In this document: piece by piece, positions 1-6,945 of the stretch | Numbering within the stretch: position 1 is the stretch's first letter | Layout: every line of letters starts with the position of its first letter | Origin: an uncultured Bacteroidales bacterium | GTDB taxonomy: Bacteria; Bacteroidota; Bacteroidia; Bacteroidales; FEN-979 | Direction of reading: 5' to 3' | Assembly (NCBI GenBank): GCA_903929315.1 | Contig: CAIYUC010000050.1 | Span: 1 to 62,938, forward strand | Length of the DNA stretch: 62,938 nucleotides | Position numbers and translations under genes: made by a program | Notes under the pieces: model-generated | What the model was told of the DNA's origin: nothing | The model's input: the letters and a program-made list of their open reading frames with translations, nothing else | Databases searched by the model: none

Positions 1-6
1 CACAAT

Positions 7-34
7 CCAGCATCCAGCATCCAGCATCCAGCAT
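7..34. repeat. Tandem CCAGCAT heptamer (4 copies)
   Basis: Four perfect copies of CCAGCAT. Variants of the same sequence (GAGTATCGAGCATCCAGCATC type) recur at 864-892, 5419-5435 and 17628-17690, always at gene ends or gene breakpoints. Confidence 0.8.
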
Positions 35-57
35 CTGTTTATCAATGGGATGAACTC

Positions 58-402
58 ATGCAATACGACGAAACCATCTCCACACAAGGCCTTTGCCCGC
101 CGGGCTGGCACGTTCCTTCAGAAACTGACTGGAATTCACTTTTTGCGAATTACGTTAGCAATGCTTTTGCAGCCAGTCCGCTAAAGTATTCTGGATTTTC
201 AGGCTTTAATGCTCTTTTATATGGCGCCAGACATCTTAACAAAACCTGGGATTATCAGGGGTTTGCTACATTCTTTTGGTCATCAACTTCGCATGGAATA
301 AACAAGGCATGGGCGCATGGGATGAACGATATTGATCCGAGCGTTTCAGCCTACCCATCCTACCGGTCAAATGGTTTCTCTGTCCGTTGCCTGAAAGATT
401 AG
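58..402 (+). pseudogene. FISUMP-domain protein, C-terminal fragment
   Basis: Only the C-terminal part of a Fibrobacter-succinogenes-major-paralogous (FISUMP) domain is present. Recognisable blocks are YQWDELMQYD, GLCPPGWHVPS, FFWSSTS and the terminal [10 protein letters not shown], which match the end of the intact FISUMP lipoprotein at 32211-34214. The frame is open from position 1, but upstream of VYQWDELM it reads through four tandem CCAGCAT heptamers instead of the expected FISUMP sequence. The 5' part has therefore been replaced by, or recombined at, an interspersed repeat, unless an unusual gene runs off the left edge. FISUMP proteins are usually surface or secreted lipoproteins of unknown function. 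Family is fairly certain; status as a remnant is inferred. Confidence 0.65.
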
Positions 403-789
403 GAATATGCATGCGTTGCAAACGAGCGCAAGCAACTGCCGTAGCTTAGTAAAAACTCTTATTATCTGAATATTTACCATAATGGCACGATGACTTCGTA
501 ACACGCTCGAAAGCATCGCAACACCCTGCTCTGTGAAAGCAAATGCCAATTTTCATGTACCGCCCCATCTTGATGTTCCAAATTGGAACATCAAGTCTGC
601 AAATTCCTCCTTTGATAATTGAAACATAAAATCATCCGGAAATCGAAGAATATTCCGGTGCACAGCCTTATTCAGATCTCGTGTGCTTACCCCATATAAT
701 ATTGCTAAATCTTTGTCCAGCATTACTTTCTGATCTCTTATCAGGTAAATTTTGCTTTGGATCTTTTCCTCGGGAATCAGACTTTCCAT
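367..789 (-). pseudogene. ORF6N-domain protein interrupted by an in-frame stop
   Basis: The minus strand encodes an ORF6N domain, a DNA-binding domain found in phage and Bacteroidota accessory genes. It runs from MESLIPEEKIQSKIYLIRDQ through FPDDFMFQLSKEEFADLMFQFGTSRWGGT. A TGA stop at 553-555 then stands where the family has Arg, and the same frame continues with [23 protein letters not shown]. This is a single nonsense change, not a frameshift. The C-terminus after TKLRQLL diverges and overlaps the end of the FISUMP fragment on the other strand, so the tail also appears lost. Likely a decayed gene. Confidence 0.75.
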
Positions 790-800
790 AAATCTTTTTC

Positions 801-831
801 CATTAATCGTCCTTCCCTTTAAAAGGTGATA
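801..831 (+). repeat. Conserved bipartite motif, copy 1
   Basis: Reads CATTAATCG, an 11-nt gap, then AAAAGGTGATA. The same two blocks with a 10-nt gap occur at 2721-2750 (minus strand) and 6103-6132 (plus strand). Function unknown. Confidence 0.55.
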
Positions 832-863
832 TATAAAAACGAAATAATTTTTTCAACTTGGAA

Positions 864-892
864 CTATCGAGTATCGAGCATCCAGCATCAGC
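864..892. repeat. CATCGAGTATCGAGCATCCAGC-type interspersed repeat
   Basis: Contains ATCGAGTATCGAGCATCCAG and overlaps the stop codon of the ABC ATPase gene (888-890). It belongs to the same family as the repeats at 7-34, 5419-5435 and 17628-17690. Confidence 0.7.
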
Positions 893-2672
893 TTACTTTC
901 GGAATTGCTGCAAGCAACCGTTTGGTGTACTCACTTTGAGGATTTGAATAAATTGAATCCGCTTCCCCCATTTCCTCGATCTTCCCGTCCTTCATCACAA
1001 TCAGGCGATCGGACATAAACCTGACTACGGACAAGTCATGGGAAATGAACATATAGGTGAAATTAAAGGTTTGTTTCAGATCATTCAAGAGGTTAAGTAC
1101 CTGGGCCTGTATGGATACATCCAGTGCAGACACGGATTCATCACAGATAATCAGCTTTGGATTCACTGCCAGCACACGTGCGATGCAGATCCGCTGGCGT
1201 TGTCCTCCTGAAAATTCATGCGGGTAACGGTTGAATTGACTCTCATCAAGACCGACTTTCTCCAGGAGCTCGATAGCTTTTTCTCTTCGCTGATGTGGAT
1301 TCAAATAAAGTCCATGTACGATCATCGGTTCCATGATAGCAGAACCGCAGCTGATCCTTGGATTCAACGAGGAATAGGGATCCTGGAAGATGATCTGTAA
1401 ATGTTTACGCACATCCCTCAACTCTTTTGCCGGCATTTCTGTCAGGTTCCTGCCTTCAAAGCTAATTTTACCGGATGTCGCCCTGATTAGCCGAAGGATG
1501 GTTCTTCCCAGTGTCGTTTTCCCGCAACCGGATTCCCCAACAATTCCAAGTGTTTCACCAGGATATACTTCAAATGTCACATCATCCACCGCGCGCGTAT
1601 AACCGACCGGGGTCCCGAATAAATTGAATCTGACCGGGAAGTAAGTTTTTACCCTGCTCACCCTGAGAATGGGAGTCCCCGAATAGAGAATCCGGTGCTT
1701 TTTCGCCCGCTCCTCAACCGAAACAATATTCGCTGATGAAAAAAGATCAGGTAATCCTAAAGCCCCTCCCCCCTGGGGGAGGGGTTTGGGGTGGGGTAGA
1801 ATGATGGGGAGGGGAACAGATGCTATGAAATCATTGATGGTCGGCAATTTCTTCAGCCTCATATCTAAAGGTGGCCTGCAATTCAGCAACCCACGGGTAT
1901 AGGAGTGTTGTGGATGGGCAAATAGCGTCCTTGTTATCCCTTGCTCAACCACCTTCCCTTTATACATCACCAGCACACGGTCAGCAAAGCCGGCAACGAG
2001 TCCCAGGTCATGCGTTATGAACAGGATACTCATTCCATGTTTTTCCTGGATCTCTTTCATCAGGTCGAGGATGGTCTTTTGAACGGTAACGTCGAGTGCT
2101 GTTGTTGGCTCATCGGCAATCAGGATTTTCGGGTTACACGAAATAGCCATGGCGATCATTATGCGCTGTTTCTGACCTCCGGATAACTGATGCGGATAGG
2201 AGTGGTAAATTTCAACCGGCCCGGGGAGCTTCACTTCGTCAAATAATCCGATGACCCTTTCTTTTGCTTCCTTTTTACTAACAGGCAGATGTTGTAATAT
2301 TGCTTCTTTAACCTGCATTCCAACCGTGAATACAGGATTCAGCGACGTCATGGGTTCCTGGAAGATCATCGATATCTCCTTTCCCCGGATCTTCCTCATC
2401 TCTTTTTCTCCCAACCGGAGAAGGTCAACGATAGTTACGTTTCCGTCAGAAAATAAGATGCTCCCATGGCTGATCTCTCCCGGCGGATTCGGGATCAGGC
2501 GTAATATAGAGAGTGCAGTGACAGATTTACCCGAACCGGATTCTCCCACTAAACCTAATGTTTCTCCGGGATGAATGGAAAAAGAAACATCGGAAACCGC
2601 CGTTGTAAGGGTATTCTCATGACGGAATACCGTCGTAAGGTTCCGTACATCAAGTATTGGTTTTTCGTTCAT
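888..2672 (-). CDS. Fused oligopeptide/nickel-type ABC transporter ATPase (DppD-DppF-like)
   Basis: Cytoplasmic ATPase that powers uptake of peptides, nickel or similar solutes. Two complete nucleotide-binding domains lie in one chain. The first has Walker A GESGSGKSV, signature LSGGQKQR and Walker B ILIADEPT. The second has GESGCGKTT, FSGGQRQR and LIICDESVSALD. Each is followed by the short oligopeptide-family extension (HPQHSYTRGLL; NPQSEYTKRLL). The ATG start at 2672 (MNEKPILDVRNL) is preferred over the upstream GTG at 2726, because homology begins there. The linker between the domains contains an in-frame GC-rich palindromic repeat (encoding HPKPLPQGGG). No permease or binding-protein gene is adjacent. 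The 3' end stops inside an interspersed repeat. Confidence 0.9.
   Translation of the reverse strand: MNEKPILDVRNLTTVFRHENTLTTAVSDVSFSIHPGETLGLVGESGSGKSVTALSILRLIPNPPGEISHGSILFSDGNVTIVDLLRLGEKEMRKIRGKEISMIFQEPMTSLNPVFTVGMQVKEAILQHLPVSKKEAKERVIGLFDEVKLPGPVEIYHSYPHQLSGGQKQRIMIAMAISCNPKILIADEPTTALDVTVQKTILDLMKEIQEKHGMSILFITHDLGLVAGFADRVLVMYKGKVVEQGITRTLFAHPQHSYTRGLLNCRPPLDMRLKKLPTINDFIASVPLPIILPHPKPLPQGGGALGLPDLFSSANIVSVEERAKKHRILYSGTPILRVSRVKTYFPVRFNLFGTPVGYTRAVDDVTFEVYPGETLGIVGESGCGKTTLGRTILRLIRATSGKISFEGRNLTEMPAKELRDVRKHLQIIFQDPYSSLNPRISCGSAIMEPMIVHGLYLNPHQRREKAIELLEKVGLDESQFNRYPHEFSGGQRQRICIARVLAVNPKLIICDESVSALDVSIQAQVLNLLNDLKQTFNFTYMFISHDLSVVRFMSDRLIVMKDGKIEEMGEADSIYSNPQSEYTKRLLAAIPKVS
1763..1796. 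repeat. GC-rich palindromic repeat inserted in the ABC ATPase linker
   Basis: CCCCTCCCCCCTGGGGGAGGGG followed by TTTGGGGTGGGG. On the coding strand it reads in frame and adds proline/glycine-rich residues. A related element forms the C-terminal tail of the HdrA-GltD gene (28382-28414). Confidence 0.7.
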
Positions 2673-2720
2673 CCCGGTAAAAATACACCCCTCAAACCTA
2701 CACTTTTTTTCAACAAAAGG

Positions 2721-2750
2721 TATCACCTTTTTAAATTTTGACGATTAATG
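2721..2750 (-). repeat. Conserved bipartite motif, copy 2
   Basis: On the minus strand: CATTAATCG, 10 nt, AAAAGGTGATA. It covers the alternative GTG start of the ABC ATPase and is followed by CCTTTT, which makes an AAAAGG/CCTTTT hairpin possible. Confidence 0.55.
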
Positions 2751-2811
2751 ATAAAAATATGAGTCTTCATAGAAGTGGGTATTATTAAACTGCTGTAAGC
2801 AATATGAATTA

Positions 2812-2900
2812 CCCCGGACTTCAGTCCGGGGATGCAAACAGCTCAATAAAATAAGGGCTTTAGCCCAAAACAAAGCCCCAGGTTTTGGGCTGAAGCCCTG
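2812..2900. repeat. Cluster of REP-like palindromes
   Basis: Holds CCCCGGACTTCAGTCCGGGG (2812-2831), GGGCTTTAGCCC (2855-2866) and GGGCTGAAGCCC (2887-2898). This typical intergenic palindromic litter lies in the 400-base gene-free stretch between the ABC ATPase and the small secreted protein. A similar cluster precedes the second MITE-like copy at 62746. Confidence 0.7.
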
Positions 2901-2921
2901 GATGTAGTTAACTGTCTTAAC

Positions 2922-3085
2922 GGGGTTGTCTAATAAGTTGGAAAGTTAATGTTTCTCGCTGAGTTTCGCTGAGTTAAACGCAGAGTCACGCAAAGTTAAA
3001 ACTCTTGTTTTCAATATTCTGCGAAAATCTGCGATTAATCTGCGGAAATCTGCGAGAAAAAAAGAAACTTATTGGACACCCCCCC
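2922..3085. mobile_element. MITE-like non-coding repeat with terminal inverted repeats
   Basis: Starts GGGGTTGTCTAATAAGTTGG and ends AACTTATTGGACACCCCC. The ends are imperfect inverted repeats (GGGGTTGTCTAATAAGTT against GGGGGTGTCCAATAAGTT). The interior holds sub-repeats of TCTGCGA and CGCTGAGTT. No ORF is present. The first 122 bases are identical to 62817-62938 at the right edge of the window. The size, lack of coding capacity and inverted ends suggest a non-autonomous mobile element; no matching transposase is seen here. Confidence 0.7.
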
Positions 3086-3128
3086 GGGGGGTGAGGCAGA
3101 TTAAAAGTTGGTTCATGAATGGAATGAA

Positions 3129-3431
3129 TTATTTTAACGGCGTATTTTTTTTAGAATCTTTCCTGGCTTTTTTCATCATTATTTTTGTTTCTTTTGATTG
3201 ATTATCCATGTGTTTTTTGACTGCTTTTTCGTATTTTTCTTGCCCTTCCTTTCCTTTTTTTGCTCTCTCTCTGTTTATTTTCCTTTGATTTACTTTTGCT
3301 TCCTGAGGCTTACCAGCTTTACCGGCATATAATTGGGGAGTAAAAGGAATAATAAGACATACAAGCAAACTGATCAGGATTTTTTTCCAAAGATCGATTT
3401 TAGATGATTGTTGATGCATATAATATTTCAT
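3129..3431 (-). CDS. Small secreted lysine-rich protein, function unknown
   Basis: About 100 residues. The hydrophobic segment ILISLLVCLIIPFTPQLYA looks like a signal peptide, and the remaining 60 residues are very basic (many Lys/Arg, with Glu and Gln, low complexity). The ATG at 3431 is preferred to the TTG six bases upstream. The gene diverges from the Rieske-like lipoprotein at 3462. Short basic secreted proteins of this kind occur in Bacteroidota, but I recognise no specific family and assign no function. Confidence 0.6.
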   Translation of the reverse strand: MKYYMHQQSSKIDLWKKILISLLVCLIIPFTPQLYAGKAGKPQEAKVNQRKINRERAKKGKEGQEKYEKAVKKHMDNQSKETKIMMKKARKDSKKNTPLK

Positions 3432-3461
3432 GCTCAATGACGTTTCAATAAAAATGCTGTT

Positions 3462-3908
3462 ATGAGTACCGTTTTCAGAAGTTCATATAAAGTATTCCTG
3501 GCTTTGGGGCTCTTTTTCCTGTTACTGCCTGGTTGTTCCAAAAAATCAGAGAATGCGAATGATATCCCATACGTCCTTGTGAATTTCAGCATAAACCCTA
3601 ACTCAACCGAATACATTCACCTTAATACCGTAGATGGCTGGGAGTACCTGACAGGGGGTTATAAAGGGATTCTTGTTTTCAGAAAATCCGTAAATGAATT
3701 TGTCTCCTTTGAACGCGCCTGCCCTTACGACTGGCAAAACACCAATGCAAGAATTGTAGTTGATACATCAGGCATTACGGCATATTGTCCTGTTTGTAAA
3801 TCTAAATACATTCTTCTGGATGGCACACCCTATAGCGGGCCATCCCGTTATCCCCTAAAGCAATACCAAGCATCTTACGATGGTAATCTTCTCTATATCT
3901 ATAACTAA
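3462..3908 (+). CDS. Rieske-fold-like lipoprotein lacking the cluster histidines
   Basis: 148 residues with a lipoprotein signal peptide; the lipobox LLPGC puts the anchor Cys near residue 25. The C-terminal half resembles a Rieske [2Fe-2S] domain (FERACPYDWQNT near residue 87 and AYCPVCKSKYILLDGTP near residue 107). However, the canonical CxH...CxxH ligands are here CPY and CPVC, so both histidines are missing. It may bind no cluster, or a different one, for example through cysteines. It would be tethered to a membrane on the periplasmic side. Family assignment is by pattern only. Confidence 0.65.
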   Translation: MSTVFRSSYKVFLALGLFFLLLPGCSKKSENANDIPYVLVNFSINPNSTEYIHLNTVDGWEYLTGGYKGILVFRKSVNEFVSFERACPYDWQNTNARIVVDTSGITAYCPVCKSKYILLDGTPYSGPSRYPLKQYQASYDGNLLYIYN

Positions 3909-3928
3909 TATATTTTTATTTCTGATCA

Positions 3929-5350
3929 TCAATAGCGATAGTGTTCCGGTTTATAAGGGCCATCAGCCGGTACGCCGATATATTTAGCTTGTTCTTCTGA
4001 TAATCTGGTCAGACGCACTCCCAGTTGAGCCAGATGTAATCTTGCCACTTCTTCGTCTAATTTCTTTGGCAGACGGTAAACATCAATCTCATAATTGTTT
4101 TTCCACAGATCGAGTTGCGCCAGGGTCTGGTTGGTAAATGAATTACTCATCACAAATGAAGGATGACCTGTTGCACAACCCAGATTCACCAAACGACCTT
4201 CTGCTAAAAGGTATATCACTTTCCCGTCGGGATAAATATATTTATCGACCTGGGGTTTTATATTTACTTTCCTGATCCCCGGCCATGAGTTTAGCTGTTC
4301 AACCTGGATCTCATTATCAAAGTGACCGATATTACATACGATCGATTCATCTTTCATCATGGATAAGTGAGCTGCAGTGATAACATCTTTATTCCCGGTT
4401 GTGGTGACCCAAATGTTCCCTTCTTTAAGAGCTTCTTCAACTGTGGTCACTTCAAACCCTTCCATGGCCGCCTGCAAAGCACATATGGGGTCAATTTCCG
4501 TAACCAAAACCCTTGCGCCGTATGATTTCATTGACCGTGAACAACCTTTGCCGACATCTCCATACCCGAGTACCACAACCACTTTCCCTGCGATCATCAC
4601 GTCCGTCGCCCTTTTAATACCATCCGCAAGTGATTCACGGCACCCGTATAAATTATCGAATTTTGATTTGGTAACGGAATCGTTTACGTTAATGGCAGGG
4701 ACTAAAAGGTGTCCCTGCTCCTTCATCTGGTAAAGACGGTGAACCCCGGTCGTAGTTTCTTCCGACACCCCTTTCCATTCTTTAACAAGCTTGTGCCATC
4801 TCGTTTTATCCTCAATGTAAATATTCTTCAGCAGATTGAGAATTACATTTTCTTCCGCATTCGAACCTTTTTCTTTTAGCAGGTCAGGGTTGTCCTCTAT
4901 TTCATACCCTTTATGAATTAAAAGTGTTGCATCTCCTCCATCATCTACTACCAGATTCGGACCTTTTCCACCGGGGAAGCTCAAAGCCCTGTTGGTGCAC
5001 CACCAATATTCTTCCAACGATTCTCCTTTCCAGGCAAACACCGGTATACCTCTTGCTGCTATCGCTGCTGCGGCATGATCCTGGGTGGAAAAAATATTAC
5101 AACTTGCCCATCTTACCTCTGCCCCAAGCTCTATGAGCGTTTCAATCAAAGCTGCCGTTTGGATGGTCATATGAAGAGATCCGGTTATGCGGGCTCCTTT
5201 CAGGGGTTTTTCTGTTTTATGTTTATTGCGAATAGACATTAACCCGGGCATTTCTTTCTCCGCTATTTCAATCTCTTTTCTGCCCCAGTCAGCCAGGGTA
5301 ATATCCGCCACTTTAAATTCTACGTCTTTTTCTATTGTTATTTTTTCCAT
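3929..5350 (-). CDS. ahcY: Adenosylhomocysteinase (S-adenosylhomocysteine hydrolase)
   Basis: Cytosolic NAD-dependent enzyme that splits S-adenosylhomocysteine into adenosine and homocysteine, completing the methyl cycle with MetH and MetF encoded nearby. About 473 residues from the ATG at 5350, the usual bacterial length; a TTG nine codons upstream is rejected. Visible motifs are [13 protein letters not shown] (substrate domain), the NAD-binding [23 protein letters not shown] and the canonical C-terminal YKPEHYRY. A predicted promoter lies directly upstream on the minus strand (TACTTTTG). Confidence 0.97.
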   Translation of the reverse strand: MEKITIEKDVEFKVADITLADWGRKEIEIAEKEMPGLMSIRNKHKTEKPLKGARITGSLHMTIQTAALIETLIELGAEVRWASCNIFSTQDHAAAAIAARGIPVFAWKGESLEEYWWCTNRALSFPGGKGPNLVVDDGGDATLLIHKGYEIEDNPDLLKEKGSNAEENVILNLLKNIYIEDKTRWHKLVKEWKGVSEETTTGVHRLYQMKEQGHLLVPAINVNDSVTKSKFDNLYGCRESLADGIKRATDVMIAGKVVVVLGYGDVGKGCSRSMKSYGARVLVTEIDPICALQAAMEGFEVTTVEEALKEGNIWVTTTGNKDVITAAHLSMMKDESIVCNIGHFDNEIQVEQLNSWPGIRKVNIKPQVDKYIYPDGKVIYLLAEGRLVNLGCATGHPSFVMSNSFTNQTLAQLDLWKNNYEIDVYRLPKKLDEEVARLHLAQLGVRLTRLSEEQAKYIGVPADGPYKPEHYRY

Positions 5351-5374
5351 TTTTTCAATTGTCTTTTTAAAATG

Positions 5375-5405
5375 CAAAAGTAAAAATTTTCCTAATATCT
5401 GGCAA
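5375..5405 (-). promoter_or_regulatory. Predicted Bacteroidota promoter of ahcY
   Basis: On the minus strand: TTG, 20 nt, TACTTTTG, matching the -33 TTG / -7 TAnnTTTG pattern at a suitable distance from the ATG at 5350. Confidence 0.5.
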
Positions 5406-5418
5406 GGAGATTGTACAG

Positions 5419-5435
5419 ATGCTCGATACTCGAGG
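5419..5435. repeat. GATGCTCGATACTCGAG interspersed repeat
   Basis: Reverse complement of the GAGTATCGAGCATC core seen at 864-892 and 17628-17690. It is followed by short CTGGTGAA direct repeats up to about 5468. Confidence 0.6.
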
Positions 5436-5531
5436 AAAAAACTGGTGAACTGGTGAAGTGGTGAGTTGACTCAGAAGGAATGCAGTAATTTAGACTGCAG
5501 TTATGCAGTCATGCAGGTATTAAGAATTCAG

Positions 5532-5786
5532 TTATTTAGAATTTTGAGAATTAATGGTTTTACCAACCTGAAACAGATATTCAGGTGCAAAATCAGCTCC
5601 ATTTTGCCATTCCAGAGTATTGAAGTGAATGGTAAACTTTCTGAAAAAATTTATATCTTTCAGAGGTTCAAATACCGGCCCCTGCAAACTTTCCTTTAAG
5701 TCTACAAGTTTGACTTCTCCTGTATTGAACTTTACTTTAACAAGATAGTCCCTCAGATATTCTGCCTCTAAAACTTCCAGAAACAT
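5532..5786 (-). CDS. DUF2442 family protein
   Basis: Small protein of about 84 residues with the DUF2442 pattern (LRDYLVKVKFNTGEVKLVDL...GPVFEPLKD...NTLEWQNGADFAPEYLF). The ATG at 5786 is preferred over a TTG two codons earlier. It directly follows the DUF4160 gene, whose stop lies at 5793-5795. DUF4160/DUF2442 pairs are common small two-gene units in bacteria and are often suspected to be toxin-antitoxin-like. That role is an inference from arrangement and size. Confidence 0.8.
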   Translation of the reverse strand: MFLEVLEAEYLRDYLVKVKFNTGEVKLVDLKESLQGPVFEPLKDINFFRKFTIHFNTLEWQNGADFAPEYLFQVGKTINSQNSK

Positions 5787-5792
5787 ATCCAA

Positions 5793-6050
5793 TTATTTTA
5801 AGGGTTCAATTTTTTGCAAAGGTACTCCATTTTGTGCCTTATTCCAAAGTAAAATTAACTCTTCCCGGTGCAATTCCATCCACTCGAATATCAATTTAAG
5901 TGCACGCTTTGGCATTTCACCATTTATTAACCCATCACTAATTGAGACAATAATCTTGTATTCATTATACCATGCATGAAAATGAGGAGGCGTATGATCA
6001 AGAAAATTCATCAGGATAATAATACCATAAAATCGGGAAATCTCAGGCAT
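5793..6050 (-). CDS. DUF4160 family protein
   Basis: 85 residues with the DUF4160 signature (MPEISRFYGIIILM...HTPPHFHAWYNEYKIIVSI...LPKRA-like segment...WMELHREELILLWNKAQNG). First gene of a two-gene unit with the DUF2442 gene. The family's function is not established. A toxin-antitoxin-like role is plausible but unproven. Confidence 0.82.
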   Translation of the reverse strand: MPEISRFYGIIILMNFLDHTPPHFHAWYNEYKIIVSISDGLINGEMPKRALKLIFEWMELHREELILLWNKAQNGVPLQKIEPLK

Positions 6051-6102
6051 AGTATGACTTTATTAATAAAATTTCTGTACTTCGCAAGAATTTTTCATCT
6101 TA

Positions 6103-6132
6103 CATTAATCGGAGAATTTTCAAAAGGTGATA
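6103..6132 (+). repeat. Conserved bipartite motif, copy 3
   Basis: CATTAATCG, 10 nt, AAAAGGTGATA. Lies between the DUF4160 gene (minus) and the phosphopantetheinyl transferase gene (plus). A weaker partial copy (AAAGGTGATA) is at 61524. Confidence 0.55.
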
Positions 6133-6238
6133 CGTTTTTATGAAATAAAATGGAGGAATTACAATCTGAATCCTTCAAGTTGAGAATTCCCGCATTCCTT
6201 TTTATTATGGAATGACCCGATAAAAAAGGTTTATGTTG

Positions 6239-6246
6239 TATTTTTG
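6239..6246 (+). promoter_or_regulatory. Predicted -7 element of the pptase-metH-metF operon
   Basis: TATTTTTG matches TAnnTTTG 31 bases before the ATG at 6277. No clear -33 TTG is seen at the ideal distance. Confidence 0.4.
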
Positions 6247-6276
6247 CGCACCCGTATATAAAAAACAGAATCTGGA

Positions 6277-6945
6277 ATGCCTCTTATTATTAAGGAAAAT
6301 ATTCCCGGCGATTGCATCCTTGGAGTATGGAAAATTGAAGAACCTGGAGAATTTTTACACCAACAATCCCGGTTGACAACAACAGAGGAGAACTATTATC
6401 ATACGCTGGTAAACCAGCTCAGGAGAAAACAATGGTTAAGCTACCACGCAATAATTGCACACCTTCTTGGAAAAGAAGGGATTGAATTAAACTATGATCC
6501 TTTTGGGAAACCCCATTTTAAGGACAAAAGCCATTTTTTATCAGTTTCTCACTCAGGAGAATATTCCGCTGTTATTCTCAGCAAAACCATTCCGGTAGGA
6601 ATTGATATCGAAAAGATCAGGGATCGCATTGAGCGGGTAAAAGACATGTTTCTTTCAAAAGAAGAATTGATTCATATCGGATCCCTGAACAGGATGGAAA
6701 AGCTTGTCATTTATTGGGGTGCAAAAGAAGCGTTATACAAGATTTATGGTAACCCGGAGCTTCTCTGTATGCAGGATATTTCGATTGAACCATTTGATTA
6801 CCTTTGCAGCGGCGAAGGTTCTACCTGTGCCTTAATAAAGAATACAAAAAAAACAGAAAAATATACTATTTTCTACAGGAAAATAGTTGATTATATGTTG
6901 GTATATGCATTTAAAATGAATAAGGGTAGAAAGCTGTATGACTGA
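6277..6945 (+). CDS. 4'-phosphopantetheinyl transferase superfamily protein
   Basis: Transfers the phosphopantetheine arm from coenzyme A to a carrier-protein serine. 222 residues. The family's Mg-binding GIDIEKI and the [12 protein letters not shown] motif (WxxKEAxxK) are both clear, with [14 protein letters not shown] upstream. The stop codon overlaps the start of metH by 8 bases, so the two genes are translationally linked. The carrier protein partner is not in the window. It could serve fatty-acid synthesis or a secondary pathway. Confidence 0.9.
   Translation: MPLIIKENIPGDCILGVWKIEEPGEFLHQQSRLTTTEENYYHTLVNQLRRKQWLSYHAIIAHLLGKEGIELNYDPFGKPHFKDKSHFLSVSHSGEYSAVILSKTIPVGIDIEKIRDRIERVKDMFLSKEELIHIGSLNRMEKLVIYWGAKEALYKIYGNPELLCMQDISIEPFDYLCSGEGSTCALIKNTKKTEKYTIFYRKIVDYMLVYAFKMNKGRKLYD

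Noticed and set aside
1218-2574. Plus-strand ORFs opposite the ABC ATPase (for example 1218-1400, 1941-2186, 2251-2574)
   Set aside because: They lie antisense to strongly conserved nucleotide-binding domains and show no family features of their own.
3434-3616. Minus-strand 60-codon ORF opposite the Rieske-like lipoprotein
   Set aside because: It is antisense to the lipoprotein signal peptide, with no start context and no recognisable features.
6051-6276. Possible cobalamin or SAM riboswitch before the metH operon
   Set aside because: I could not see a B12-box-like or SAM-box-like conserved core; only a -7 element and the bipartite repeat motif are present.
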